Part shown: positions 34,384 to 41,151 of the stretch, in pieces
Numbering within the stretch: the stretch's first letter is position 1
How the letters are laid out: each line of letters starts with the position of its first letter
Source: Desulfarculaceae bacterium
GTDB taxonomy: Bacteria; Desulfobacterota; Desulfarculia; Desulfarculales; Desulfarculaceae
DNA: 50,436 bases
Assembly: GCA_021737645.1 (NCBI GenBank)
Contig: JAIPDO010000027.1
Span: 1-50,436, forward strand
Reading direction: 5' to 3'
The notes under the pieces: generated by a model
Seen by the model: only the letters and a program-made list of their open reading frames with translations
Told to the model about the DNA's origin: nothing
Databases searched by the model: none
Made by a program: the position numbers and the translations under genes

Positions 34384-34893
34384 CTAGGCTTTTTGAATGG
34401 CCGACCCGGCTGCCTCACGCAGCCACTCTTCTATCTGGCCGTCCGGGGGGATGGAGCCCACCGCCTTGACCTCGCCGTTCACCACCAGGGCCGGGGTGCC
34501 CCTGAGGCCCAGGGCGGCTATTTCCAGGGCGTCGCTAACCCGCTCCACTTCGCCGGTAATACCCAGGCGGGTCAGGGCGTCGTACACTGCTTGAAGCACG
34601 CGTTCGCCCCCGGCGCAGCCTCCGCAGGCCACCTGGATGCTCAGGCCGCCGGTTGCCTGGGCCAGAGGCTCCAGCCCCACCGCCTTGCGCAGCATGTCCC
34701 GCAGAGCCTCGGCATAGGCTTGGCGCGCCGGATCGGGGATGTAGTTCTCGCGGCGCACCCTGGCCAGCAATCGCTCGGCCAGCTCTTGTTCGCGTTCCGG
34801 AGCGTAGGCCGGGGCCAACTCCTCCAGGGCCTGATCCAGGCCCCTGATGCCCACCTGGTGGCCATTTACTTTGATTTGCTTGACGTCTTTCAT
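34384..34893 (-). CDS. Thioredoxin-like redox protein with N-terminal helical domain
   Basis: 169 residues, with AGGAG ahead of the ATG. The C-terminal half (residues about 87-165) is a thioredoxin-fold domain of the small redox-disulfide type, with its CGGC pair in IQVACGGCAGGERV and the cis-proline strand in LRGTPALVVNGEV. The N-terminal 75 residues (VNGHQVGIRGLDQALEEL, then charged helices) form a separate domain that I cannot name. The gene diverges from the ArsR-type regulator across a 113-nt region holding a palindromic operator, and similar thiol proteins accompany ArsP-type permeases elsewhere, so it probably serves metal or metalloid resistance. Confidence 0.82.
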   Translation of the reverse strand: MKDVKQIKVNGHQVGIRGLDQALEELAPAYAPEREQELAERLLARVRRENYIPDPARQAYAEALRDMLRKAVGLEPLAQATGGLSIQVACGGCAGGERVLQAVYDALTRLGITGEVERVSDALEIAALGLRGTPALVVNGEVKAVGSIPPDGQIEEWLREAAGSAIQKA

Positions 34894-34948
34894 GTGCGGC
34901 TCTCCTGTGCTTGCCTATAGCCCGGCTGGGATATTTCCGCAAGGGGGC

Positions 34949-34990
34949 TTGCACTATAATGATACGATGGTATATATGAACATATGTTCA
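34949..34990 (+). promoter_or_regulatory. Promoter and palindromic ArsR/SmtB-type operator
   Basis: TTGCAC (34949-34954), a 16-nt spacer and TATATA (34971-34976) are followed at once by the perfect 14-bp palindrome TGAACATATGTTCA (34977-34990). The transcription start would fall inside the palindrome. The TGAA-N6-TTCA form matches the 12-2-12 operators of SmtB/CzrA-type repressors. A divergent promoter (TTCATA, 16 nt, TATAGT on the minus strand) overlaps the same site, so one operator could control the thioredoxin-like gene too. Confidence 0.82.
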
Positions 34991-35006
34991 AGTATGGAGA
35001 TATCCC

Positions 35007-35381
35007 ATGGTAGCAAAAAAGAGCAAATTCATCGAGGAAGAAGGTTGCCAGGTCAAGATGGTGCACCTGAACCGGGTGCGCCAAGCCCGCGAGAAGGAGC
35101 CAGCCCCCGCCGAGCTAGGCCGCCTGGCCGACCTGTACAAGGCCATGGGCGACCCCAACCGTTTGCGCATCCTCCTGGCCCTGAGGGGAGGGGAGATGTG
35201 TGTCTGTGATTTGGCCGCTCTCACCGGGGTCAGCGATTCGGCGGTCAGCCACGCCCTGCGCCGCCTCAAGGACTTGGCCCTGGTCAATAACCGCCGAGAC
35301 GGCCAGATGCTTTACTACTCCCTGGACGACCATCACGTGAGCCAGCTCTTGGCCGCCAGCCTGGAACACTTGCACCACTGA
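35007..35381 (+). CDS. ArsR/SmtB-family metal-sensing repressor
   Basis: 124 residues; GGAG lies 7 nt before the ATG. The winged helix spans residues about 37-105, with recognition helix VSDSAVSHALRRLKDL. Two metal sites are visible. The alpha-3 type ECVCD-like pair is MCVCDL (Cys65, Cys67, Asp68), as in CadC/ArsR sensors. The C-terminal alpha-5 site is Asp108-x-His110-x10-His121-x2-His124, the exact spacing of the zinc site of CzrA/SmtB. Both could sense zinc, cobalt, cadmium or similar ions. It autoregulates through the palindrome just upstream, and the efflux permease gene follows 18 nt later. Confidence 0.93.
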   Translation: MVAKKSKFIEEEGCQVKMVHLNRVRQAREKEPAPAELGRLADLYKAMGDPNRLRILLALRGGEMCVCDLAALTGVSDSAVSHALRRLKDLALVNNRRDGQMLYYSLDDHHVSQLLAASLEHLHH

Positions 35382-35399
35382 TAGACTGCGAGGCAACCT

Positions 35400-36554
35400 G
35401 TGCACATCATCCTGGAAATCCTGGCCGAGTGCTGGCGCCTGCTGGCCGAGGCCTCCATTTACATAATCTTCGGGCTGCTGGTGGCGGGCTTGCTCAAGGC
35501 CTTTCTCAGCCCCAATTTTGTCAGCCGCAACCTGGGGCAAGGCAAAGTGGGCCCGGTGTTCAAGGCCGCGCTATTTGGCCTGCCCCTGCCCCTTTGCTCC
35601 TGCGGGGTGCTGCCCGCCGCCGCCGGGCTAAAGCGCCAGGGCGCGGGCCGGGGCGCGGTGGCCTCCTTCCTGGTTTCCACGCCCGAGACCGGAGTGGACT
35701 CCATAGCCCTTACCTATGCCCTGCTGGGGCCGGTGATGGCCATTGCCCGTCCCCTGGCCGCCATCATCACCGCCCTGGTCACCGGCCTGGGTATGGGGGT
35801 GTTAAAGGACAAACAAGAGCAGGCCTCCGCCCCTGCGGACCGGACCTGCCCAGTGGACGCCTGCTGCGACGGGGTGGACTGCGCCCCCGAGGCGCACGCC
35901 CATCACCATAGCCTGTGGCAACGCTTTGGGGCCGGGCTGTCCTATGCTCGTGGCGATCTGTGGGAAGACCTGGCCGCTTGGTTCTGGCTGGGCATCATCC
36001 TGGCGGGGGTAATAGCCGCCTTGGTTCCGGAAGATTTTCTCGCCCGCTACCTGGGCGGGGGCATGGGCTCCATGCTGATCATGTTGGCCGTGGGCATACC
36101 GCTGTACATCTGCGCCAGCGCCTCCACCCCCATCGCCGCCGCCTTGATCCTAAAGGGAGTCAGCCCCGGCGCGGCCCTGGTGTTTCTCCTGGCCGGACCG
36201 GCCACCAACGTCACCTCCCTCACCGTGCTGGTGGGGGTGTTGGGCAAGCGGGGCACCGCCCTGTATTTGGTGGGCATCGCCCTGGGAGCGGTGGCCTCGG
36301 GCCTGCTGCTGGATCAGTTCTTCGCGCTCAGCGGCCTGAGCCCCTTGGCCGTGGCCGGGGCAGCGGGCGAGATTCTGCCCGATTGGCTGCGCCAGGCCGG
36401 GGCCGGGTTCCTGGTGCTGCTGTCCATCGCTCCTCTGTGGCGGTTGGCGGTGCGCAAGCTGGGGCGTAAACGTCCCGAGGTGCAGAGCCTGGACAGCCTC
36501 ACGCCGGTGTCGTCCTGCGGGTCTAGCTCCTGCGGCTGCTCCCACAGTCACTAA
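35400..36554 (+). CDS. ArsP/SO_0444-type metal efflux permease
   Basis: 384 residues from GTG 35400. There are about eight to ten membrane helices in two homologous halves. The first half contains the signature LPLPLCSCGVLPAAAGLKRQGAGRGAVASFLVSTPETGVDS; the second contains GIPLYICASASTPIAAALILKGVSPGAALVFLLAGPATN. The central loop is Cys/His-rich (CPVDACCDGVDCAPEAHAHHH, near residues 146-168) and the C-terminus ends in CGSSSCGCSHSH, both likely metal-binding. The family includes ArsP (organoarsenical efflux) and the SO_0444 group annotated for Cu/Zn efflux. With the alpha-5-site regulator upstream, divalent metal export is favoured over arsenic, as inference. Confidence 0.9.
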   Translation: MHIILEILAECWRLLAEASIYIIFGLLVAGLLKAFLSPNFVSRNLGQGKVGPVFKAALFGLPLPLCSCGVLPAAAGLKRQGAGRGAVASFLVSTPETGVDSIALTYALLGPVMAIARPLAAIITALVTGLGMGVLKDKQEQASAPADRTCPVDACCDGVDCAPEAHAHHHSLWQRFGAGLSYARGDLWEDLAAWFWLGIILAGVIAALVPEDFLARYLGGGMGSMLIMLAVGIPLYICASASTPIAAALILKGVSPGAALVFLLAGPATNVTSLTVLVGVLGKRGTALYLVGIALGAVASGLLLDQFFALSGLSPLAVAGAAGEILPDWLRQAGAGFLVLLSIAPLWRLAVRKLGRKRPEVQSLDSLTPVSSCGSSSCGCSHSH

Positions 36555-36576
36555 ACGCTCTATGCTAAAAATAAGG

Positions 36577-36614
36577 GCGGCCTCATCTTCGCGATGAGGC
36601 CGCTCTTTCTTTTT
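36577..36614 (+). terminator. Rho-independent terminator after the efflux permease
   Basis: A perfect 11-bp stem (36577-36587 with 36593-36603), loop TTCGC, is followed by TCTTTCTTTTT. It ends the arsR-permease unit. Confidence 0.93.
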
Positions 36615-36661
36615 GGTAATGGCAACCAAGCCGGAGTAATACCGGCAGAGCCAGACATCGA

Positions 36662-36753
36662 CAGACAAGGCGTCCGGTGAGCGAGATCCGCAGGCGTATA
36701 GTCAATACGCCGAGGAAGCGAGCGATGCCGGCAACGCAGTATGCCGTTGTCTG
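36662..36753. repeat. Structured intergenic repeat-like element (nested inverted repeats)
   Basis: An outer inverted repeat CAGACAA/TTGTCTG (36662-36668 with 36747-36753) encloses a hairpin GGCGTAT-AGTCA-ATACGCC (36693-36711) and a second stem CGGCA/TGCCG (36729-36733 with 36742-36746). GAGGAAGCGAGCGATG lies between them. A further stem GCCGG/CCGGC (36630-36634 with 36642-36646) precedes it. I recall similar intergenic sequences, with a CAGGCGTA...TACGCCGAGGAAGC core, dispersed in deltaproteobacterial genomes. Only one copy is in this window. Confidence 0.6.
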
Positions 36754-36771
36754 GAGCAGCCGAAGACGTTG

Positions 36772-37131
36772 CTAATGACTATGCTCCTCATGACCGTGCT
36801 CTTGGCCGGGAGTATGGCCCCCCGCGGCCACGTAGTGGGCCTCGGCTTCGCCCTCGCAAAAGGCCTCCCAGCTCTCCTCACCTTTTAGGTGGATGGCCTG
36901 GCCTGGGCGCAGCATCAGCTCGCCGTCCGGGCCTTCCAGGCGGATGGTCCCGGCCACGGCCAGAATAATCTCTTCGTGGCCGTCGCCCGGCTTGAGAATG
37001 CGGGCGTGGCCCCCTGGGTCCAGCACCCCAAATATCATGTAGCAGGCGTGGGTGTTAAGGTCTTTGAGTCCCAGGATGGTTTCGCCGCCTTCCCGGCGAA
37101 CCCGTCCTTCCAGATCGTATATTTCTTTCAT
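36772..37131 (-). CDS. Cupin-like protein with His-rich tail, last gene of the peptide-maturation operon
   Basis: 119 residues from ATG 37131, which overlaps the radical SAM stop by 4 nt (ATGA). The single cupin barrel has GGHARILKPGDGHEEIILAVAGTIRLEGPDGE as motif 1 and LRPGQAIHLKGEESWEAFC as motif 2. The C-terminus is unusually rich in His and Glu (GQEHGHEEHSH), so the protein probably binds a divalent metal. Tight coupling to the radical SAM gene points to a role in the same pathway, perhaps in sensing, storing or delivering a metal or the modified peptide. No catalytic function can be assigned. Confidence 0.85.
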   Translation of the reverse strand: MKEIYDLEGRVRREGGETILGLKDLNTHACYMIFGVLDPGGHARILKPGDGHEEIILAVAGTIRLEGPDGELMLRPGQAIHLKGEESWEAFCEGEAEAHYVAAGGHTPGQEHGHEEHSH

Positions 37132-38297
37132 GCCTTCTCCTTTGGCTCCATTCCATAAGCGGCACACATCACCGGGTCCGGCTCCAGGGGGCCGTGGGCC
37201 CGGAAGCGGCAGCCGCCCCCGCAGTCGTCGGCCGCCTCGCAGTCGCGGCAGCCCGCCAGTTCATCGATTTTTACGGCCTTGCGCCGCGCCCAACAGGCCC
37301 ACAGGCCTTCCTCGACCCTCCCCAATGGCTGGTCCAGGTAGAAGCCGCATTGGGCCATCTTGCCGTCGGCGGCCACGGTGGCCAGGTGCAGGCCGCAGGC
37401 CATGCCGCCGCCCCCGCCGTGGAAGGCCCCGCCATAGGCGCGGGCCATGGCCTGGGCCGCCTGCTGGGGCGTCACGGCCAGTTCGGGGTGCTCCCCCAGG
37501 CGGCCGGTCAGGCAAGGAGCGTCTATGCCCCACTCGCCGGCCCCCAGATCGCGCACCAACTCCTCCAGCCCCGCCATCTCGCCCAGGTTGTCAGCGTGGG
37601 CCATGGTGGCGATGGACAAGTTCCGGCCCGAGTCCTTGACCGCCTGGGCCGCGGCTACTGCTTTGGCGAAACTGCTCTTGCCCCGCAGGCGCTCGTGGCC
37701 CGTTTCCAGGCCGTCCAGGCTTATCTGCACCTCGTCGCAGTTGAGGCCATCCAGAGCGTCTTCCAGCAGCAGACCGTTGGACAGTAGCACCCGCCGTAGG
37801 GGCAGGGCGGCCAGCAGGGCGTTGATCTCATTCCACTGGGGGTGCATCAGGGGCTCGCCGCCGGAGAGCATCACCCTCAGACCACCCATGGCTTCGAATT
37901 CGCGCAGGACGGCGGCCACCCGCTTCACGCTCAGGTCCACCTTTTGGGCCGCGCCCAAATAGCAGTGGGCGCAGGCCAGGTTGCAGCGCCAGGTGATTTG
38001 CAACTCCAGATAGCGCAGGGATGGCGAGGGACCCGGCCCCAGGGTCAGGGGCATGGGCCAAGGGGCGGGGCTCAGTTCCAAGAGGCCTTCCTCCAGGCAC
38101 ACCTGGGCGAACTCAGGCTCCAGACCCACCTGCTCCATGGTCAGGTGGCCCCGGCACTTTTTCAGCGCTTCCAGGCCCTCCTCGTTCAGCTCGTACAGCT
38201 CGTCGGACCGGCGGTCGTAGAGAAAGGGTTCTTCCAGCAGGCGCAAACACACATGCCCGGCCAGACGTAGGTAATGATCGGGATTGGGCGCGCTCAC
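37128..38297 (-). CDS. Radical SAM/SPASM peptide-maturase-like enzyme
   Basis: 389 residues from GTG 38297, overlapping the preceding stop by 4 nt (GTGA). The N-terminal 80 residues (FLYDRRSDELYELNEEGLEALKKC) look like a PqqD-type peptide-recognition domain. The radical SAM cluster motif is Cys105-x3-Cys109-x2-Cys112 (CNLACAHC), with the SAM motif SGGEP at 145-149. The C-terminus is a full SPASM domain: Cys301-x10-G-x4-Cys317, Cys350-x2-Cys353-x5-Cys359-x3-Cys363 and Cys378. SPASM enzymes mostly make thioether or C-C crosslinks in ribosomal peptides. A 20-residue Cys-rich peptide is encoded about 0.9 kb upstream on the same strand, making it the likely substrate. Confidence 0.93.
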   Translation of the reverse strand: MSAPNPDHYLRLAGHVCLRLLEEPFLYDRRSDELYELNEEGLEALKKCRGHLTMEQVGLEPEFAQVCLEEGLLELSPAPWPMPLTLGPGPSPSLRYLELQITWRCNLACAHCYLGAAQKVDLSVKRVAAVLREFEAMGGLRVMLSGGEPLMHPQWNEINALLAALPLRRVLLSNGLLLEDALDGLNCDEVQISLDGLETGHERLRGKSSFAKAVAAAQAVKDSGRNLSIATMAHADNLGEMAGLEELVRDLGAGEWGIDAPCLTGRLGEHPELAVTPQQAAQAMARAYGGAFHGGGGGMACGLHLATVAADGKMAQCGFYLDQPLGRVEEGLWACWARRKAVKIDELAGCRDCEAADDCGGGCRFRAHGPLEPDPVMCAAYGMEPKEKA

Positions 38298-38647
38298 AGC
38301 TTAAGCTCCGGGGTTTCGCTCAACAGCCAGGCCACGGCCCGCAGCCCGCCGCAGGGGGAGCATTCGGTGCGCTCCACCTGGGGGTCGCGGAAGTCGCAGC
38401 CGTCTATGCGAAACTCGCAAGCCTCACACACCGTCAGCAAGCGGGGGTCATCATCGGCCAGGGTGAACAAACCGTCATCCCCTGGCGAGGGCAGGGCGGC
38501 CAGGGCCTGGCCCAGCTCCGGGCGGCGCTTTAATAACTCCACCCCGCCACAGCCGGGGTCTTCCTCTTTGTTTGGCTTGTAATAGCGGCACAGCCCGGCA
38601 CATACCACCCGGCGCAGCAGTTCGGGATGGGACTCGTTTGGGGTCAT
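38294..38647 (-). CDS. Eight-cysteine small protein, probable Fe-S accessory of the radical SAM enzyme
   Basis: 117 residues from ATG 38647, overlapping the DUF192 stop (ATGA) and the radical SAM start (GTGA), so all three are translationally coupled. Cysteines fall in two groups: Cys16-x3-Cys20-x12-Cys33 (VVCAGLCRYYKP...GCGG) and Cys74-x2-Cys77-x6-Cys84-x11-Cys96-x2-Cys99. Eight cysteines could hold two [4Fe-4S] clusters. The protein has no signal peptide or membrane segment, so it should be cytoplasmic like the enzyme. I do not recognise a named family. Its position implies electron transfer or peptide presentation during maturation. A longer frame upstream is a shadow of the DUF192 gene. 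Confidence 0.8.
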   Translation of the reverse strand: MTPNESHPELLRRVVCAGLCRYYKPNKEEDPGCGGVELLKRRPELGQALAALPSPGDDGLFTLADDDPRLLTVCEACEFRIDGCDFRDPQVERTECSPCGGLRAVAWLLSETPELKL

Positions 38648-39153
38648 TGCTTCTCCTGGTTGAACTTGCTGGTCATGGTGGAAGGCAGCTTGCCGTCCAG
38701 TGGTTTGATGCGCACCACCTGGCCCAGGTGCACCCCATGCTCCCGGACCCATCCGCCGGGCACCTCCAGCACCATCTGGGCATCTCCCTTGGCACGCACC
38801 GAAACCTTTACCCCGCCGGGCGGCACGTTGGGCGATATCTGGCTCACCTTGCCCTGGTTCAGCCAAATGAAATCCAGGGAGAAGTTCATGTCGCGCATGC
38901 ACATGGTCACAGGCTTGCCGTAGAAGATGAACAGCATGCCTCGTCCAGGCTCCAGGGCCCGGCGGCCGCCCAAGCCCTTGATGCGCTGGGCCGAGCTTAC
39001 CGGCACCTCGGCCATGACGCTGTGTTCGCCGAAATCCATGCGCACCAGAGGCATGTCCGCCCCCTCGGGCGCGGCCCAAGCCAGGGAGCTCAACAGCGCC
39101 ACCGTTCCGGCCAGGGCCAGACACGCCGCGCGATGAATTCTTAGGATAGTCAA
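38644..39153 (-). CDS. DUF192-family exported protein
   Basis: 169 residues from TTG 39153, with GGAGGG 7 nt upstream and a signal peptide (CLALAGTVALLSSLAWA) beginning near residue 11. The mature part is a DUF192 domain: VMAEVPVSSAQRIKGLGGRRALEPGRGMLFIFYGKPVTMCMRDMNFSLDFIWLNQGKVSQI, ending with the family's AQMVLEVPGGWVREHGVHLGQVVRI. DUF192 proteins are small, often exported, and of unknown role. The family Trp in the central MWM-like motif is replaced by a Cys (TMCMRDM). It lies just beyond the terminator that follows the precursor peptide, and it overlaps the eight-Cys gene. Confidence 0.88.
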   Translation of the reverse strand: MTILRIHRAACLALAGTVALLSSLAWAAPEGADMPLVRMDFGEHSVMAEVPVSSAQRIKGLGGRRALEPGRGMLFIFYGKPVTMCMRDMNFSLDFIWLNQGKVSQISPNVPPGGVKVSVRAKGDAQMVLEVPGGWVREHGVHLGQVVRIKPLDGKLPSTMTSKFNQEKQ

Positions 39154-39172
39154 AGAGGCTCCCTCCAGGCAT

Positions 39173-39207
39173 AAAAAAAGGGGAGGCCCTCACGGTGCCT
39201 CCCCTTT
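39173..39207 (-). terminator. Terminator between precursor peptide and maturation genes
   Basis: An 11-bp stem (39177-39187 with 39197-39207) is followed on the minus strand by a run of T (39179-39173). It lies 15 nt past the peptide stop and 20 nt before the DUF192 start. As partial readthrough is the only clear way to reach the downstream genes, it should give much more peptide mRNA than enzyme mRNA. Confidence 0.9.
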
Positions 39208-39210
39208 CCG

Positions 39211-39226
39211 GCTAGTTTAAACTAGC
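39211..39226. repeat. Perfect 16-bp palindrome over the peptide stop codon
   Basis: GCTAGTTTAAACTAGC reads the same on both strands and includes the TAG stop and last Cys codon edge of the 20-residue peptide gene. It sits just before the terminator stem. Confidence 0.85.
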
Positions 39227-39284
39227 AGGAGCTCTTGCACTTGCAGAGCCCGCGCTGCGTGCGCACAACTTTCTTGATCTTCAT
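39222..39284 (-). CDS. 20-residue basic Cys-rich peptide, candidate radical-SAM-modified precursor
   Basis: The product is MKIKKVVRTQRGLCKCKSSC. The ATG at 39284 is 7 nt after GGAGG; an ATG two codons upstream is too close to that site. The peptide has seven basic residues, no acidic ones, and three cysteines (14, 16, 20) at the very end; the stop is TAG. A near-consensus promoter, a leader hairpin (GTCCC/GGGAC at 39302-39306 with 39312-39316), a strong ribosome-binding site and a terminator directly after the gene show that this tiny ORF is a real, highly expressed unit. Downstream genes encode a radical SAM/SPASM enzyme, so crosslinking of the cysteines is the likely modification. I recall a described class of short Cys peptides (CbpA) with SPASM partners (CbpB) near B12 genes, which may be related; I cannot confirm it. 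Confidence 0.82.
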   Translation of the reverse strand: MKIKKVVRTQRGLCKCKSSC

Positions 39285-39330
39285 GATCATTCCTCCAGTT
39301 GGTCCCTTCATGGGACGGTTAGTTAGATAA

Positions 39331-39359
39331 ATTATTGGAGTTCAGAACCGCTTTGTCAA
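39331..39359 (-). promoter_or_regulatory. Near-consensus sigma-70 promoter of the precursor peptide
   Basis: On the minus strand TTGACA (39359-39354), a 17-nt spacer and AATAAT (39336-39331) match the consensus at 11 of 12 positions, the strongest promoter I see in the window. The -35 hexamer overlaps the last codons of the btuD-like gene, so the peptide is transcribed independently of the riboswitch-controlled operon as well as possibly from readthrough. Confidence 0.85.
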
Positions 39360-40138
39360 GGGGGGGGTGCGCTGAGGGTCACCCGGGGCCGTCCCCGGCT
39401 GGGTTCGTGGTCCACGCAGACCTGAACCCCATAGGCCTGGGCCAAAAGTTCCGGGGTGAGCACCTCCTCGGGCGTCCCCTGGGCCAAGGTCTGTCCATGA
39501 CTTATAAGAAGCAGGCGGTGGCAGAACATGCCCGCCAGGTTAAGGTCGTGGCTCACCAGGCACACGGCCAATCCGTCGCGGGCGCAGGTGTTTTCCAGGA
39601 GAGTCATGATGCCCAACTGGTGTTTGAGGTCCAGGGCGCTGGTGGGCTCGTCCAGGAGCAACACCTGGGGCTCGGCGGCCAGGGCCCTGGCCAGGGCTAG
39701 GCGCTGGCGCTCACCGCCGGAGAGCTCCCCGGTGCGGCGCTGGGTCAGGCCGGTGAGGCCGGTGTCCATCAGGGCCCGCTGGGCGGCGGCCAGGTCACCG
39801 TCGTTTTCGAACATGCGGCCGCCCTGCAAGGCGAAACGCCCGGTGAGCACCGTCTGGCGCACGGTGAAGCCTGGAGCCAACTCGGCGTTTTGGGGCACCA
39901 GGCCCAGGCGCCGGGCCACCTCCACTCTGGTGTATGAGCCTAGGTCCCGGCCCAGCAGTTCCACCGACCCCGCGTTGGGGGGCAGCAGGCCGCAGAGCAG
40001 GCCCAGCAGGGTTGATTTGCCGCTGCCGTTGGGCCCGATGATGCCCAATAGCTCGCCTGGGGCCAGGCTCAGATCCACCTCGCGAATCACCTGGCTGTCG
40101 CCGTAGCCGAAGCCGAGCCCCTGGCCGCTCAGGGCCAT
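39356..40138 (-). CDS. btuD: Corrinoid ABC transporter ATP-binding protein (BtuD/FecE type)
   Basis: 260 residues from ATG 40138; a GTG at 40156, overlapping the permease stop and with a better ribosome-binding site (GGGGAG), is an alternative. The motifs are complete: Walker A GPNGSGKST, Q-loop LVPQNAEL, signature LSGGERQRLALARAL, Walker B VLLLDEPTSALD and the His switch VSHDLN. The layout is that of the FecCD-type siderophore/B12 importers. The cobalamin riboswitch at the head of the operon and the CbiZ fusion make cobalamin or cobinamide the likely cargo. It is the last gene of the uptake operon. Confidence 0.92.
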   Translation of the reverse strand: MALSGQGLGFGYGDSQVIREVDLSLAPGELLGIIGPNGSGKSTLLGLLCGLLPPNAGSVELLGRDLGSYTRVEVARRLGLVPQNAELAPGFTVRQTVLTGRFALQGGRMFENDGDLAAAQRALMDTGLTGLTQRRTGELSGGERQRLALARALAAEPQVLLLDEPTSALDLKHQLGIMTLLENTCARDGLAVCLVSHDLNLAGMFCHRLLLISHGQTLAQGTPEEVLTPELLAQAYGVQVCVDHEPSRGRPRVTLSAPPP

Positions 40139-40149
40139 TTTGCTTCTTT

Positions 40150-41151
40150 CTACCACCAGCGGCTCCCCCGTTTGGCCATGAGCAACACGAAGAACGGTGC
40201 GCCCAGGAAAGCGGTGACCACCCCCACCGGCAGGGCCGAGGGGCTGATTATCATGCGGGCCACGGTGTCGGCCGCCATGAGGAAGCTGGCCCCGAACAGG
40301 GCCGAGGCGGGCAGGAGCAGGCGGTGGTCGTGCCCCAGGGTCATGCGCACCAGATGGGGCACCATGAGTCCCACGAAGCCGATGAGCCCGGACAGGCTGA
40401 CCGTGACCCCCACCAACAGGCTGACCACCAGGAACATGATCATCTTGACCCGCTCCACGGCCACCCCCATGGAGGCGGCGGCCACCGACCCGGCGGTGAG
40501 CAGGTTCAGGTGGCGGGCGAAGAAAAAGATCACCCCCGCGCCTCCCAGGGTAACCGGCAGCAACAGAGCCACCTTGGTCAGGTTGGCCGCGGCCAGGTCG
40601 CCGTAGAGCCAGAAGAGGATGGCGTGCAGCTTCTGGTCGGTGGTGGTGGAGATCACGAACATGATCAGGGCGGTGAAAAAGGCGTTGATCATCACTCCGG
40701 TGAGGATAAGGGTGCTGGTTTCCATGCTGCCCCTACGCCGGGCGATGGCCAACACCAGGCCCACGGTGCCCAGGGCCCCGCCAAAGGCCAGGGCCGCCTG
40801 GCCCCACAGACCCGAAAGCCCCACCAGCACCGAAACCACCGCCCCGCAGGCCGCCCCGCCGGACACTCCCAGGATGAAGGGCTCGGCCAGGGGGTTGCGC
40901 AAAATGGCCTGGAACACCGCCCCGCACAGGCCCAGACAGGCCCCCACCAGGGCGGCCAGCAGCAAACGGGGCAAACGAAGCTGGCCCAGGATGATGGCCG
41001 AGGACCCCTTCAGGTTGCCGGTTAGCCAGTCCCAGAACTGCCCCGGCCCGATGCTCACCGTGCCCAGCCACAGGCCCACCAGAAGGGCCAGGAGCATCAG
41101 GAGACTCAGGCCCAGGCATACGGCGGTCAGGCGGCTGGGGGTGGCCCTCAT
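40150..41151 (-). CDS. btuC: Corrinoid ABC transporter permease (BtuC/FecCD family)
   Basis: 333 residues with about ten membrane helices. FecCD hallmarks are RLPRLLLAALVGACLGLCGAVFQAILRNPLAEPFILGVSGGAACGAV near residues 60-107 and GLIGFVGLMVPHLVRMTLGHDHRLLLPASALFGASFLMAADTVAR near 252-297, the latter forming the loop that contacts the ATPase. The start ATG overlaps the btuF stop by 4 nt. Iron-siderophore permeases share this fold; cobalamin is preferred from the riboswitch and neighbours. Confidence 0.92.
   Translation of the reverse strand: MRATPSRLTAVCLGLSLLMLLALLVGLWLGTVSIGPGQFWDWLTGNLKGSSAIILGQLRLPRLLLAALVGACLGLCGAVFQAILRNPLAEPFILGVSGGAACGAVVSVLVGLSGLWGQAALAFGGALGTVGLVLAIARRRGSMETSTLILTGVMINAFFTALIMFVISTTTDQKLHAILFWLYGDLAAANLTKVALLLPVTLGGAGVIFFFARHLNLLTAGSVAAASMGVAVERVKMIMFLVVSLLVGVTVSLSGLIGFVGLMVPHLVRMTLGHDHRLLLPASALFGASFLMAADTVARMIISPSALPVGVVTAFLGAPFFVLLMAKRGSRWW

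Noticed and set aside
36615..36771. CRISPR array or tRNA-like element
   Set aside because: There are no evenly spaced direct repeats and no cloverleaf; only inverted repeats are seen.
38648..39193. Longer start for the eight-Cys protein
   Set aside because: The extra 182 residues are the DUF192 gene read in another frame.
39222..39224. Selenocysteine at the peptide stop
   Set aside because: The stop is TAG, not TGA, and a terminator follows at once, so a selenopeptide is not supported.
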